The translations under genes were made by a program, and so were the position numbers. A stretch of 64,000 nucleotides of DNA from SIG299 sp045531955 (GTDB lineage Bacteria > Bacillota > Clostridia > Lachnospirales > Lachnospiraceae), in assembly GCA_045531955.1 (NCBI GenBank), contig JAZSFC010000041.1, positions 72,979 to 136,978 on the forward strand, given 5' to 3'. This document shows, piece by piece, positions 1 to 8,862 of the stretch. Below the pieces are notes generated by a model. It was not told the origin of the DNA, searched no databases, and worked only from the letters and a program-made list of their open reading frames with translations. Position 1 is the first letter of the stretch, and every line of letters starts with the position of its first letter.

Positions 1-1464
1 GCCATCTTCATTGCTATATTTCCAAGAGTATGTTCCTTTCAAAGCGGTGACCTGTTCCTCGCCACATATAACAACCAACTCTGGCGGTTCATTAGTTGTC
101 ACCGGATATGCCTTACTTGAATAACTCATATCTTTCGGTAATTTCTGTCCTGCAACAAAATTCATTGCACCTGTCACATTTAAGCTTTCTATCGTGGTAT
201 CCTTATAATCAGCATTACTTTCACTGCTACGCACAAACACCTCATAAGTGCCTGACGGAATACCCGTTATCGTACCTTTCTCGTCTCCACCTGTAATCTC
301 TTTGCTATATTCTGTTCCATCCTCAGCTCGCAGGCCAATCACTACCGTCATAGCTGCTCTCTCATATGTAATGGAATAGTCAATCCATGCATCATCCATA
401 ACTACATAATAATCGGTGAAATACTTTTCTTCCTCTCCCGGAGCAAGTTCACTGAAAGCGATACTGTTAGTCTCAGTACCATTCCTTTCTGCCGGAGTTC
501 TCAAAGTAATCGCATATACCGTACCCAACTGCAACGGGTCTGTTTCCATAATATCTCCGTTAAAATATACTACTACCTCATCCCCAACCGAGACATCGGT
601 ATAACTATCCCCATACACAGGAGTCAGCGATACACTACAATCTGCTCCGTAAGGATAACCACTTGTTACAATGTGAATAATCATGTAAGTCTCGTGGACT
701 TCTGTGACATTTCCTTGAATACTCGGTGCATTTTCAATAACATCATTCATGCTCTTGTATGGAGTTGGAAGCATTTCATCCCAAAAGCCTCTGCTAACCT
801 CAATACCGAATATATACCCTCTGTATGAAGTTACCTTTGGCTTTTTATCTTCTGTTGCAGGAGTTTCCGTGTCCGGCATGAAGTTCCCCTCAATCTCAAA
901 AGAATATCCCAAGCCTACATATCTTCCGGAACCGCCATCATCTGCCAAGTCTACACCTACACAAAACAGAGGTTTTCTGTAATTGTGTACTAGGGCAAAA
1001 TCTACTATGCCTACACACAGCCATAAAACAACTATTCCAAGTATTGCAATAATAACCTTTGTTGATTTATTCTTTTTCCAATCCACTGACGAGCCATATT
1101 TTCTAAAGCACCACTCACAAATAAGTCCAAGCACAATAAACGCCACATAAACCACAGCCCAAATAACCCATAAATTATTTACGCTGACACCATTAGCATC
1201 CATTTTAGTCACTTGGAAAGTAAAACCGAAAACAAATCCAATAATATATCCCATAGAAATGAAGTATGGCAAAATCTTCTTGGTAGTCAGCACTGAAATA
1301 ACCATTACTACCAATCCTAACACCAACAGAACTACCGGAAACTCTTTCATGCCATGCACATCAAAGAATACATATCTGCCCAAGATAAATCCAACCAATA
1401 GTATTCCTAGTGCTATTACATGATTAACCAAGCACTTTTTATTCTTTAATATGTATTTTTTCAT
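1..1464 (-). CDS. Multi-pass membrane protein with DUF3221-like extracellular domain (partial)
   Basis: The frame is open from an ATG at 1464, preceded by AGAGGAGGCG, down to base 1, so the C-terminus is missing. The first ~180 residues hold about five hydrophobic segments. A soluble part follows whose middle (VTEVHETYMIIHI, then VSVGDEVVVYFNGDIMETDP) resembles the DUF3221 OB-like pattern also seen in the lipoprotein at 6525-7247. Near the window edge is the motif KGTYSWKY, which I associate with Firmicute envelope proteins. It is the last visible gene of the run that starts with the sigma gene at 5179, so membrane sensing or signal output under sigma control is an inference. The exact function is unknown. 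Confidence 0.75.
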   Translation of the reverse strand, partial: MKKYILKNKKCLVNHVIALGILLVGFILGRYVFFDVHGMKEFPVVLLVLGLVVMVISVLTTKKILPYFISMGYIIGFVFGFTFQVTKMDANGVSVNNLWVIWAVVYVAFIVLGLICEWCFRKYGSSVDWKKNKSTKVIIAILGIVVLWLCVGIVDFALVHNYRKPLFCVGVDLADDGGSGRYVGLGYSFEIEGNFMPDTETPATEDKKPKVTSYRGYIFGIEVSRGFWDEMLPTPYKSMNDVIENAPSIQGNVTEVHETYMIIHIVTSGYPYGADCSVSLTPVYGDSYTDVSVGDEVVVYFNGDIMETDPLQLGTVYAITLRTPAERNGTETNSIAFSELAPGEEEKYFTDYYVVMDDAWIDYSITYERAAMTVVIGLRAEDGTEYSKEITGGDEKGTITGIPSGTYEVFVRSSESNADYKDTTIESLNVTGAMNFVAGQKLPKDMSYSSKAYPVTTNEPPELVVICGEEQVTALKGTYSWKYSNEDG

Positions 1465-1478
1465 ACACATCGCCTCCT

Positions 1479-1664
1479 CTACTTTTTACTTTCAATGGAA
1501 TGAATAATAAATGCTCCCATTGTAATAATCACAAAGATAATTGAAAGAACAGGAGTAAATGTAAAACTAGCCCCTCCAAAGGTCTCATCAAAAAATACTC
1601 CTATAACCATTCCTATAAATCCCATAAACAAAGATGTTACTATTGCAAGTAATACTTTTTTCAT
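1479..1664 (-). CDS. Small membrane protein (61 aa)
   Basis: This short protein has two hydrophobic segments (about residues 3-25 and 36-55) and a charged tail ending in SKK. An ATG also exists at 1670, but GGAGTG then lies only three bases upstream; the ATG at 1664 has normal spacing and is preferred. It is one of three tiny membrane proteins between a 306-residue anchored protein and a large membrane protein in the sigma-1 operon. I do not recognise a family. The compact spacing suggests co-translation with its neighbours. Confidence 0.65.
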   Translation of the reverse strand: MKKVLLAIVTSLFMGFIGMVIGVFFDETFGGASFTFTPVLSIIFVIITMGAFIIHSIESKK

Positions 1665-1678
1665 ACGCATACACTCCT

Positions 1679-1846
1679 CTACTTTTTCTTACAACCTCTA
1701 TACCCTGCCAAAGAAGCTAATGCAAATACCATAGGTATTGCTGCATAACCTGCATTTACTTCTCCCTTTGAACTTATCACATAGATAGCTCCCGCAAAGG
1801 TAAGTACAACAAAAATAATTGATAACACAAGCAATACCTTCTTCAC
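1679..1846 (-). CDS. Small membrane protein, GTG start (55 aa)
   Basis: The frame begins at GTG 1846, six bases after AGGAGG, and reads VKKVLLVLSIIFVVLTFAG, then a second hydrophobic stretch (AAIPMVFALASLAGY), ending in GCKKK. An ATG just upstream is out of use because it is followed at once by a stop. The protein is too small for automatic gene finders but its start site is strong. It has a two-segment hairpin topology like its neighbours at 1479-1664 and 1865-2038. No family is recognised; a small accessory subunit of an envelope complex is only a guess. Confidence 0.6.
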   Translation of the reverse strand: MKKVLLVLSIIFVVLTFAGAIYVISSKGEVNAGYAAIPMVFALASLAGYRGCKKK

Positions 1847-1864
1847 TGCATACCTCCTGTTCTT

Positions 1865-2038
1865 TTACTGCTCGTTATTTTGATTATCCAAAGCATAGAT
1901 AATGCAAGCAATTCCGGAGATTAAAACACCAAGAATAGCTCCACCAATGGCATTATTAAATGCACCGCCAAAATATAAGCCTACGCATCCACACAAAATC
2001 ATAATAATTACAGAAACAATAGTTCTAAACTTTTTCAT
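1865..2038 (-). CDS. Small membrane protein (57 aa)
   Basis: Starts at ATG 2038, with AAAGGAGA directly upstream. It has a hydrophobic N-terminal segment containing CGC, then a Gly/Ala-rich stretch (FGGAFNNAIGGAILGVLISG) and an acidic/amide tail (DNQNNEQ). The GxxxG-like glycines in the second segment suggest helix packing in the membrane. It lies 10 bp downstream of the 306-residue anchored protein and 18 bp upstream of the next small protein, so all are likely on one transcript. Function is unknown. Confidence 0.6.
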   Translation of the reverse strand: MKKFRTIVSVIIMILCGCVGLYFGGAFNNAIGGAILGVLISGIACIIYALDNQNNEQ

Positions 2039-2048
2039 AATCTCTCCT

Positions 2049-2969
2049 TTACTCTATACCGTCCGCTACTTTATACGGAGAATAAATACCATTGTTCAAA
2101 ACGAAAATATAATCCGATGCAGAGGAAGTAGTATAAATCTCACATCCTACCAAAGCATCATTTGCTTGGTTATTTTCCGTTGGCACACCATAGTCAACGC
2201 AACTCTCAATTTTACCAACAGAAGTTAAGTTTTCTTTGTCCCCCGAATAACTTGTTGCTGTATAAAGAACACCATTGAACATTACCATAGGCGGATAATC
2301 CACTTTCTCAATTTCATACTCATCTACAGCAACTTCGCCACCTTCAGCAGTACGCAGTTCACTCGGAACATAACTAATAGCAAGCTGTTCTTCCTGTGAA
2401 AGCAAATTATACTTCTCTAACCATTCAAGAGTTTCTTCCGACAACTCCGACTTGTTGAATACTTTGTCATGGAATACTACTGTTTCCGGTTCATTAGAAC
2501 GATTTCCGATACGAACGTTCTCTACACATCCATTTGAGTCGTAATAAACAGTAATCTTCCGTTCCTTTGCATCATCTAAAAACCACACATCGCCCCACAT
2601 ACCGGAAAGCATACCGTCCGGTTCGCCCCAAGATACAAGAATGTTATCTCTATGCTCCCCTTTCAGCTTTTCTTCGATTTCTTCCTGTGTATATCCTTTT
2701 TCTAATACAAGTCCTTTTACTTCATTAAATTCCATAACATCTGCACCTTCGTCCTGCACATTATTATACACTTCAAAACCAAGGATTTTGATGATAGTCC
2801 CATCTTCGTAACCATCCGTCACCGGGTTCATGCGGTGTACGTCAGTTACAGAATAAAGTAATGCACTATACTTTACGGAACCTCCATCTTTTAAGTGCAT
2901 CGGTATCGGAACTAATAACACCAGCACTGCAACAATCACACATAAAATAATAATCATCTTTTTCTTCAT
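2049..2969 (-). CDS. Membrane-anchored extracellular protein in sigma-1 operon
   Basis: A single N-terminal hydrophobic segment (MIIILCVIVAVLVLLVPIP) precedes a soluble, acidic domain of about 280 residues, presumably outside the membrane. The stretch HLKDGGSVKYSALLYSVTDV followed by GTIIKILGFEVYNNV is a pattern I know from uncharacterised Firmicute envelope proteins. There is no lipobox cysteine. An ATG at 2975 exists but sits too close to the GGAG; the ATG at 2969 has better spacing. The gene follows the anti-sigma gene at 3006 by 36 bp, so it is probably a target or accessory sensor of the same sigma system. Confidence 0.7.
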   Translation of the reverse strand: MKKKMIIILCVIVAVLVLLVPIPMHLKDGGSVKYSALLYSVTDVHRMNPVTDGYEDGTIIKILGFEVYNNVQDEGADVMEFNEVKGLVLEKGYTQEEIEEKLKGEHRDNILVSWGEPDGMLSGMWGDVWFLDDAKERKITVYYDSNGCVENVRIGNRSNEPETVVFHDKVFNKSELSEETLEWLEKYNLLSQEEQLAISYVPSELRTAEGGEVAVDEYEIEKVDYPPMVMFNGVLYTATSYSGDKENLTSVGKIESCVDYGVPTENNQANDALVGCEIYTTSSASDYIFVLNNGIYSPYKVADGIE

Positions 2970-3005
2970 ACTCATGCACTCCTCTCAAAAACGACAAATA
3001 ATCAA

Positions 3006-4625
3006 CTATTCCTTCGACCAATCTACATACGCTTTTTCTTCGCCTTCTGTATAAACCTTGCGTACTTCCATGTAATAATGTGGTTCGTTCACATCCAGCT
3101 CAACCTTTGTAATGCCATTCTCCAAGTCAAAGCCAAAGTTCTGATAAATGATTTCGATAAACTGACTATTGCTTACAGATGCACTCTGTCTTGAAAACTC
3201 AAGTGTAGAGCCTATCTGCGTAACCATATCAAAACCATTTCTGTCAGTTCCTTCTCCTACATGGTCAATGCTTGCATTCTTCATCATGGTAGCATCCACC
3301 TGAACACTTCCATTTGCCGGAACTACTACTTCAAAAGTTACATACATCACACGCTGCATATTATAGGTTTCAGACCACATATCTCCCAAATCGCCCCACG
3401 CATATCTCTCTGCCACGTTATCAGACAGAATACCGTAATCATACATAAGCTCTGCAATGGAACCGTACAACACTTCATCAGAAGCAATATCAATCTTTTC
3501 TTCTCCGTCGAAGTAAGAAGGCTCACGATCCGAAATAAGCAGTTCCCAAACTACCTCTCCCAAGGTTGTCTCGTAACGCTCTACATCGGCTGTCACGCCC
3601 TTGATTTCTTCTCCTTCGTCACATCCACCATCACGATACCCTTGCACTTTCAGATTGGCTATATCCTCTCCGAGAATAATTAAGTATCTGTCCATTCCGT
3701 ATCCTCTTTCGTTCTCTTCCGGAATGTGATAGCTCTGCTGAATTTCTCCGGTTTCCCTATTTCTTCTGCCACCTGTGGAACCATAGGACATAATAATTGT
3801 ATCAGGATAAAATGCGGTAAATTGCAAACCAAGTGTTGGATTTGTTGCTGTTTCATCCGAACCGTCATACGCAATGTTACTCAGCTTATATACGATAACA
3901 TTCTGGTTCAGTTCCGGATACTCTGCATAAGCATCTGCCAAATAGCTTCCATCCTCTAACAATGCCTGAAAATCACTCCATTCATCAGCACCCTCAATGT
4001 TGCTTCTATCCGTCTTGTCAGAGTTCGGGCCGGAAGCACTGTAAAATCCTCCGCTAAATCTTCCTGCATAAAGCTCTGTTTCTACTGCATTTCCATTCAC
4101 ATTGATACTTGGAATTGTTTTATATCCCTCACTAAAACTCCCCACAAAAGGATAGCTTGCAGTAAGCACAACATCCTCACTTGTTGAATTGGTCAGCACA
4201 TAACTGTCTGTCACAACGCTTTGAGTTTCATAATACCGATGTCCTGTTTCTTCCCCATAAATCTCATAATACTCAATTCGTGTTTCAAACGGAGCAAAGT
4301 CAAAATCAATATTTCTCTCTGCCACAACTCCGGTTGCATCTTCTAATACATTCAATGGGAATACCGGTCCGGCATAACTCATAAAGACTGTTCCGGACTC
4401 TCCACCTCCACCACCGGAATGGGCACCATCATGACCTCCACGGTCTAACATAAACATTCCAACTCCAACTACCAGACACGCACAGGCAGCCATTGCTCCC
4501 CACTTCATCCATGCCTTTTTGCCGAATTTCTCACTTTCCTTTTTCTTAAACCGATAATTCTCTACCTTCTGTACAATATCCTCCCGGATACCTGTAATTC
4601 CATCATAAATATTTTCGTTACTCAT
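3006..4625 (-). CDS. Anti-sigma factor candidate 1, large extracellular domain
   Basis: The 539-residue protein has a short charged N-terminus (residues 1-40), a transmembrane segment at about 41-60 containing KWGAMAACAC, a Gly-rich linker (HSGGGGGESG) and an extracellular domain of about 460 residues. Its start overlaps the sigma stop by 4 bp, implying translational coupling. The KWGAMAAC membrane signature is shared by four of the five candidates in this window. The N-terminus is too short for a classic zinc-containing anti-sigma domain and has no HxxxCxxC motif, so the anti-sigma role rests on position and topology. The extracellular domain matches no family I know and may sense envelope stress or a ligand. 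Confidence 0.7.
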   Translation of the reverse strand: MSNENIYDGITGIREDIVQKVENYRFKKKESEKFGKKAWMKWGAMAACACLVVGVGMFMLDRGGHDGAHSGGGGGESGTVFMSYAGPVFPLNVLEDATGVVAERNIDFDFAPFETRIEYYEIYGEETGHRYYETQSVVTDSYVLTNSTSEDVVLTASYPFVGSFSEGYKTIPSINVNGNAVETELYAGRFSGGFYSASGPNSDKTDRSNIEGADEWSDFQALLEDGSYLADAYAEYPELNQNVIVYKLSNIAYDGSDETATNPTLGLQFTAFYPDTIIMSYGSTGGRRNRETGEIQQSYHIPEENERGYGMDRYLIILGEDIANLKVQGYRDGGCDEGEEIKGVTADVERYETTLGEVVWELLISDREPSYFDGEEKIDIASDEVLYGSIAELMYDYGILSDNVAERYAWGDLGDMWSETYNMQRVMYVTFEVVVPANGSVQVDATMMKNASIDHVGEGTDRNGFDMVTQIGSTLEFSRQSASVSNSQFIEIIYQNFGFDLENGITKVELDVNEPHYYMEVRKVYTEGEEKAYVDWSKE

Positions 4626-5179
4626 AGTGCGACTCCTTTCTGTTCAAGAGCAGCCTTTAGACTTTTTCGTAATCGCAACATTCTCTGTGCCATCTTTGCT
4701 GCGGTAATACCACACTTCTTTGCAAGTTCCTGTACTTCATCGCCAAACCAATATCTACGGACAAATAACGCACAATCTTCTTCCGGCAAAGAGTCTAACC
4801 ACTCGCTGATGTAATCGGAAAGCTGCATCACTTCAATCGTCTGCTCTACATTACTTGAGGAAGGAACGCAGTCGTTCAGCTCCGACAGCATGATTTCCAT
4901 ACTGCTATATCTCTTCTTTGCCCGCATTGCACGAAATCGGCTGATAGACAGGTTCCTTGTGATACGTCCAAGATAAACCTTGAATACTTCCGGTACGGTA
5001 GGCGGTATCTGTTTCCATACGGAATAGTATGTATCATTGACACATTCCTCTGCATCTTCATGAATGCCTAGAATATTCATTGCAATGCGGTGGCAAAACG
5101 CTCCGTACTTTGTTTCCGTTTCCTTGATTGCCTGCTCGTTACGCTCAAAGTACAATTCAATTATCTGCTTATCGTCCAC
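4622..5179 (-). CDS. ECF-type RNA polymerase sigma factor 1
   Basis: This is a 185-residue two-domain sigma factor. Region 2 covers about residues 5-90 (ECVNDTYYSVWKQIPP, then YLGRITRNLSISRF), and region 4 lies at the C-terminus with a helix-turn-helix (VQELAKKCGITAAKMAQRML). A longer frame reaches 5221, but the GTG at 5179 follows AAAGGAGGAGAG and gives VDDKQIIELY, aligning with MDDRQIIELY and MDDKQILELY of its paralogues. It heads an apparent run of seven genes ending at the left window edge. Region 4 differs most from the other four sigmas, so it may have its own promoter specificity. Confidence 0.88.
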   Translation of the reverse strand: MDDKQIIELYFERNEQAIKETETKYGAFCHRIAMNILGIHEDAEECVNDTYYSVWKQIPPTVPEVFKVYLGRITRNLSISRFRAMRAKKRYSSMEIMLSELNDCVPSSSNVEQTIEVMQLSDYISEWLDSLPEEDCALFVRRYWFGDEVQELAKKCGITAAKMAQRMLRLRKSLKAALEQKGVAL

Positions 5180-5284
5180 GCTCTCTCCTCCTTTCTTAGT
5201 TTCTTTGAAGAGCCCTTTCACTAATAAAGTCGCAAAACGAAAATGTTATATTGATGAAATTATAAAATTTTTTTCAAATATTTT

Positions 5285-5887
5285 TTACTCTTTGAATTTC
5301 CTCTCAAATTCTTCTGTTCTTTCAATCACTGCACTGTACCCATCTTCCGTTTCCTCCACCAAGAGATAACAGAAAATCACTTTATTGGCTGCTTCATCCG
5401 TGTACGGTATCATAAAGCTGTAAGGAAAATCTTTTCCAGACTCCGGAATATATAAGGTGTAGTTTTTACCATTATCCAGCTTCAATCCAATGATTTCCTC
5501 TATAACACCCGGAAACTCACCCTCGGTCATAACGGAAATAGAACTCACATCGTCCGGATTGTTTTTGTTATACGCAAACACAAACCCCTTCAATCCATTC
5601 TCTGTTTCAAAGAAGCTGATAGGAACACTCTTACCTTCCTGCAACTCATTTTCCATTACTACATTATTTTCTGATGCATAAGCCACAAGTACAAAACCTT
5701 GGCTTACTTCATTACCACTTTTCAGCAATGGAATGATACCCATTGCCAACACAGCTACCGCAACACAGGCAGCCGCAAGTTTCCAAATCTGCCTTTTACG
5801 CTTATGTGTCGCTTTGTAATTCACTACTTCCTCTACATAACTAACATCTATTTCCCCTAGTGCAGTAGAGAATTTTTCTGACTTCAT
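5285..5887 (-). CDS. Anti-sigma factor candidate 2
   Basis: The 200-residue protein has a cytoplasmic N-terminus (MKSEKFSTALGEIDVSYVEE), one transmembrane segment at about 36-55 (LAAACVAVAVLAMGIIPLL) and an extracellular domain of about 145 residues with no cysteines. It overlaps the sigma gene at 5884 by 4 bp. It is the smallest and most divergent of the set: it lacks the full KWGAMAAC signature but keeps the IWKLAAAC version. The domain contains an N-x-x-Y-TLYIPESGKDFPYSFMIP region I cannot assign. The role is inferred from pairing and topology. Confidence 0.68.
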   Translation of the reverse strand: MKSEKFSTALGEIDVSYVEEVVNYKATHKRKRQIWKLAAACVAVAVLAMGIIPLLKSGNEVSQGFVLVAYASENNVVMENELQEGKSVPISFFETENGLKGFVFAYNKNNPDDVSSISVMTEGEFPGVIEEIIGLKLDNGKNYTLYIPESGKDFPYSFMIPYTDEAANKVIFCYLLVEETEDGYSAVIERTEEFERKFKE

Positions 5888-6441
5888 ACCAAAACCTCCC
5901 TTTCCACCAGATAATCTCGCATCTTTCTACGGATACGGGACAATCTTACTGACACGCTCTTTTCGGAAATACCTACTTTCTTTGCTATATCAGAATAACT
6001 GTCAGAGAACCAATACCGTTGCAAAAAGATTACACGGTTTTCTGATGACAAGGTGTCTAAAAAGCTCTCGATAATCCGTGCCAGCTCCTTTGTCTCAATT
6101 TCATCTTCCACCGTACTTGCTGACGATAAACAGGCATCTAATTCTTCCATAGCTACATCGTAGGTGCTATTTCTCTTAATGGCTTTCTTTATGTAGTACC
6201 GCTTCAACGAAATATTCCGCACCACTTGGCAGACATACGCAAGCAGTGAACTCGGCTTTGTTGGTGGAATGGCATTCCACGTACCAAGGTAAGCATCATT
6301 CACACACTCCTCTGCATCCAGCTTATCGTTCAGGATATTGTAAGAAGTCTTATGAAACACTTTTCCGTATTTCGTATCCAATTCACTGATTGCCTGCTCC
6401 GACCTTGCGAAAAACAATCCGATGATTTCCTCGTCTACCAT
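5884..6441 (-). CDS. ECF-type RNA polymerase sigma factor 2
   Basis: A 185-residue sigma-70 family protein: region 2 contains DAEECVNDAYLGTWNAIPP and YVCQVVRNISLKRY, and region 4 contains YSDIAKKVGISEKSVSVRLS as the DNA-binding helix-turn-helix. The frame can be extended to a GTG at 6450, but ATG 6441 has GGAGGTG at proper distance and starts MVDEEIIGLFFARSE, matching the paralogues. Downstream is its partner at 5285. The leader carries AATAGGTAAAAGGC near the ribosome binding site, a weak version of the motif found before the other sigma genes. Confidence 0.88.
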   Translation of the reverse strand: MVDEEIIGLFFARSEQAISELDTKYGKVFHKTSYNILNDKLDAEECVNDAYLGTWNAIPPTKPSSLLAYVCQVVRNISLKRYYIKKAIKRNSTYDVAMEELDACLSSASTVEDEIETKELARIIESFLDTLSSENRVIFLQRYWFSDSYSDIAKKVGISEKSVSVRLSRIRRKMRDYLVEREVLV

Positions 6442-6524
6442 CAATAGCACCTCCCTCCTTTCTGCCTTTTACCTATTAAGTACGGTTTTAGAATGATTTA
6501 CTAACATGGAAAGGGAAAAATAAT

Positions 6525-7247
6525 TTATTTTATTTCAAATTCAGTCCAATAAGCGAAGTTATCATAATCTCCGCTTTCTCTAAAATCGGTAAAACCTTTG
6601 ACAAGTCTATATGTTCCTGCCGGGAGTTTGCCATACAACCATTCCCAATTATATTCAAACTCTGTAACATCATCTTTAGCAACCATGTATGCTTCCGCAG
6701 TCCAACCATAATCCTCAATAATGGTAGGGACATCCTCCCATGCTTCTTTTAATACAATGAGCTTGTAATCACTGCCTGTTTGCAGTTCTCCGGTCAGCTC
6801 CCCACCAGATTGTGTACATACCAAAGTTAAACCGGACTCTGTAACATCCTTTACAGACAAGGTAAGTCCCCAATTCGGGAAACCTTCATCCACTACTCCG
6901 TTTTCATCCAATTTGAAAACAGAAATAATCTTCTGAAAGCCCGGTGGGTCTTTCTCTAATACTTCTCCGGCATACACAACTCGGATATTATCTCCAACCA
7001 CTAACTCCGGATACGGTTCAGAAGATATGTTTTTCTTGCTGATTGATACCTCAGTCCCTACGGAAATTGCACCGCTTACATTCTCTGTTACTTCTGCTAA
7101 GATAAAATTATCATTAACCTGTGTCACTTTTGCATTAAAGTAATCCTGTCCGGTTAATGAATCCGGTTCTCCCGCATCTTTCTTATTACAGGCAACCAGA
7201 CCGACTATCGCTGTTAATGCTAAAATAACCAATAACCATTTCTTCAT
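6525..7247 (-). CDS. Lipoprotein with DUF3221-like and Ig-like regions
   Basis: Starting at ATG 7247 (an upstream GTG is in frame but overlaps the GGGGGGG ribosome site), the protein opens with a lipoprotein signal, MKKWLLVILALTAIVGLVAC, with lipobox LVAC and Cys20. Residues ~35-110 (VTQVNDNFILAEV, VGDNIRVVYAGEVLEKDPP) fit the DUF3221 OB-like pattern. The C-terminal part ends with AGTYRLVKGFTDF, an Ig-like strand pattern also seen in BlaR1/MecR1-associated proteins. It sits 14 bp after the anti-sigma gene at 7262 and so should be part of the sigma-3 operon. An outer-face sensor or binding protein is likely; the ligand is unknown. Confidence 0.78.
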   Translation of the reverse strand: MKKWLLVILALTAIVGLVACNKKDAGEPDSLTGQDYFNAKVTQVNDNFILAEVTENVSGAISVGTEVSISKKNISSEPYPELVVGDNIRVVYAGEVLEKDPPGFQKIISVFKLDENGVVDEGFPNWGLTLSVKDVTESGLTLVCTQSGGELTGELQTGSDYKLIVLKEAWEDVPTIIEDYGWTAEAYMVAKDDVTEFEYNWEWLYGKLPAGTYRLVKGFTDFRESGDYDNFAYWTEFEIK

Positions 7248-7261
7248 AACAAGCACCCCCC

Positions 7262-8287
7262 CTATTCGTTTACATCAATATCCGGATAATCTATGCACTC
7301 ACTGAAATAAGCTGCGGAATATACCATGTCATAGAACTTCTCATTATCGGCAATATCCGTCTTACTAAAGGTGTACTGTACAATATTTTCTCCTCCGGCA
7401 ATGTAAATGTAGCTTGCACCATCCTTTTCACGGTACATTACCGTATTTTGTACTAAATCTTTCTTCTGATTGTAAAACCATTCCTGAGAAGCAATCCGAA
7501 TAGTCAGCTCATCTCCCAAAGCTTCATTATAAAAACTTGCAACCAAAACGGTGTCATTCAGAACAGCAACCGCATCCTGCAATACATATCCATCCAACAT
7601 AGTTGCCGGAAACAAGTTACCGAACTTCGCATTGGAAACAGCTTCCTCCAATGTAAGCTCCACCATTGGTTCATTGTCCGTTACGATACTGTCATCCCTC
7701 TCAACCACATGATAAGCAAAAATCTGATTGTACTTACCGTTACCTTCTGCATAATCGTACTTCTGGAAGCCGACCCATACCGAACTACCAATCGCTAAAT
7801 CACTATCCGGAATATTCGGTTCCAGCTCGTCATACGCAAATATACTTCCGTCTTTCTGTACCACTGTTACATTATCCTGGGCGATAATACTAATCTGCGT
7901 TCCAACATTAAACAAATCATTTCCCACTTCAATAGTTCCAATAAAACCATCTGGAAGCATCTCATCAATCTTTACTTTGATTTCAGCCATGTGAGTCATG
8001 GTAACAAGATTGGTTTCTCCTTCTCCGGCTTCTTCCTGCACACCGCCACTGCTTGTAATATCACTAATATTTCCTTCAAGCATTGGTTCTTCCGGATTTC
8101 CACCATACTTATTGTAATGCGGAATGCCAACTCCTACGATAACTAAAGCACAGGCTGCCATTGCCCCCCACTTAACCCAAGTTGCGGTTTTCGTTTTTTT
8201 CTTCGGTGGCTTATTTCCCGGTGCCGCTTCATCAATAAGCTCCTCATCAATCTTTTCCAGAGCTTCAAATAATCTTTCATTCTTCAT
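7262..8287 (-). CDS. Anti-sigma factor candidate 3
   Basis: The 341-residue protein begins MKNERLFEALEKIDEELIDE, almost the same as its paralogue at 9044. It has a Lys/Pro-rich stretch, then a transmembrane segment at about 38-56 with VKWGAMAACALVIVGVG. The extracellular part has a DUF3221-like region (DGFIGTIEVGNDLFNVGTQI, later AIGSSVWVGF) and a C-terminal part with the sequence VQYTFSKTDIADNEKFYD. It overlaps sigma 3 by 4 bp. There is no zinc-binding anti-sigma motif, so the role comes from pairing, coupling and topology. The sensor part shows no evident match to that of candidate 4 despite the shared N-terminus. Confidence 0.72.
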   Translation of the reverse strand: MKNERLFEALEKIDEELIDEAAPGNKPPKKKTKTATWVKWGAMAACALVIVGVGIPHYNKYGGNPEEPMLEGNISDITSSGGVQEEAGEGETNLVTMTHMAEIKVKIDEMLPDGFIGTIEVGNDLFNVGTQISIIAQDNVTVVQKDGSIFAYDELEPNIPDSDLAIGSSVWVGFQKYDYAEGNGKYNQIFAYHVVERDDSIVTDNEPMVELTLEEAVSNAKFGNLFPATMLDGYVLQDAVAVLNDTVLVASFYNEALGDELTIRIASQEWFYNQKKDLVQNTVMYREKDGASYIYIAGGENIVQYTFSKTDIADNEKFYDMVYSAAYFSECIDYPDIDVNE

Positions 8288-8844
8288 AATACGATACCTT
8301 CTTTCTCAAGAGTCTGCTTCAACTTGTTTCTGATACGAAGCAAAGTCATTTTCACTTTGCCCTCACTGATTTCATAGTCCTCCGCAATCTCTTTAATTGA
8401 ACTCAGATACCAATATCGTCTTAAAAACATCATTCTCTTTTCAATCGGTAATTCATGCAAAAAGCGGTTAAGCACTTCTACCAATAACTTTTCCTCTATT
8501 GCCTGCTCCGTGCTGTTACCAGCCGGAACACACTCCTGCAATTCGTCAAGCACAAGCGAAGTCTGTCCGCACCCACGCTTTTCTTTCATGTAATACCTGT
8601 ATCGGTTCAATGCGAGGTTGCGTGTAATTCTGCCAAGAAACGCTGATAATTTATTTGGACACTGCGGTGGGATAGCTTGCCATGTCCTCAAATATGTATC
8701 GTTTACACACTCCTCGCTGTCTTGTTCGTTATAAAGAATGTGATACGCAATGTAATAGCAATACTTTCCATATTTGTCCGCAGTTTCCGATATGGCAGTT
8801 TCTGAGCGCTCATTGTACAATTCGATTATCTGCCTATCGTCCAT
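8284..8844 (-). CDS. ECF-type RNA polymerase sigma factor 3
   Basis: A 186-residue sigma factor with region 2 (DSEECVNDTYLRTWQAIPPQ, LGRITRNLALNRYRYY) and region 4 (IKEIAEDYEISEGKVKMTLL). The start ATG 8844 follows GGAAAGGAGAGG. It is very similar to sigma 4 along its whole length, which indicates a recent duplication. Upstream lie a perfect 8-bp-arm hairpin (8863-8891) and an extended -10 promoter candidate (8941-8949). It leads the operon sigma 3, anti-sigma 3, lipoprotein. Confidence 0.9.
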   Translation of the reverse strand: MDDRQIIELYNERSETAISETADKYGKYCYYIAYHILYNEQDSEECVNDTYLRTWQAIPPQCPNKLSAFLGRITRNLALNRYRYYMKEKRGCGQTSLVLDELQECVPAGNSTEQAIEEKLLVEVLNRFLHELPIEKRMMFLRRYWYLSSIKEIAEDYEISEGKVKMTLLRIRNKLKQTLEKEGIVL

Positions 8845-8862
8845 CTTCCCTCTCCTTTCCTT

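Noticed and set aside
5884..6450. GTG 6450 and the frame start at 5221 as true starts of sigma 2 and sigma 1
   Set aside because: Both would overlap the ribosome binding sites that serve ATG 6441 and GTG 5179, and the shorter proteins align with their paralogues.
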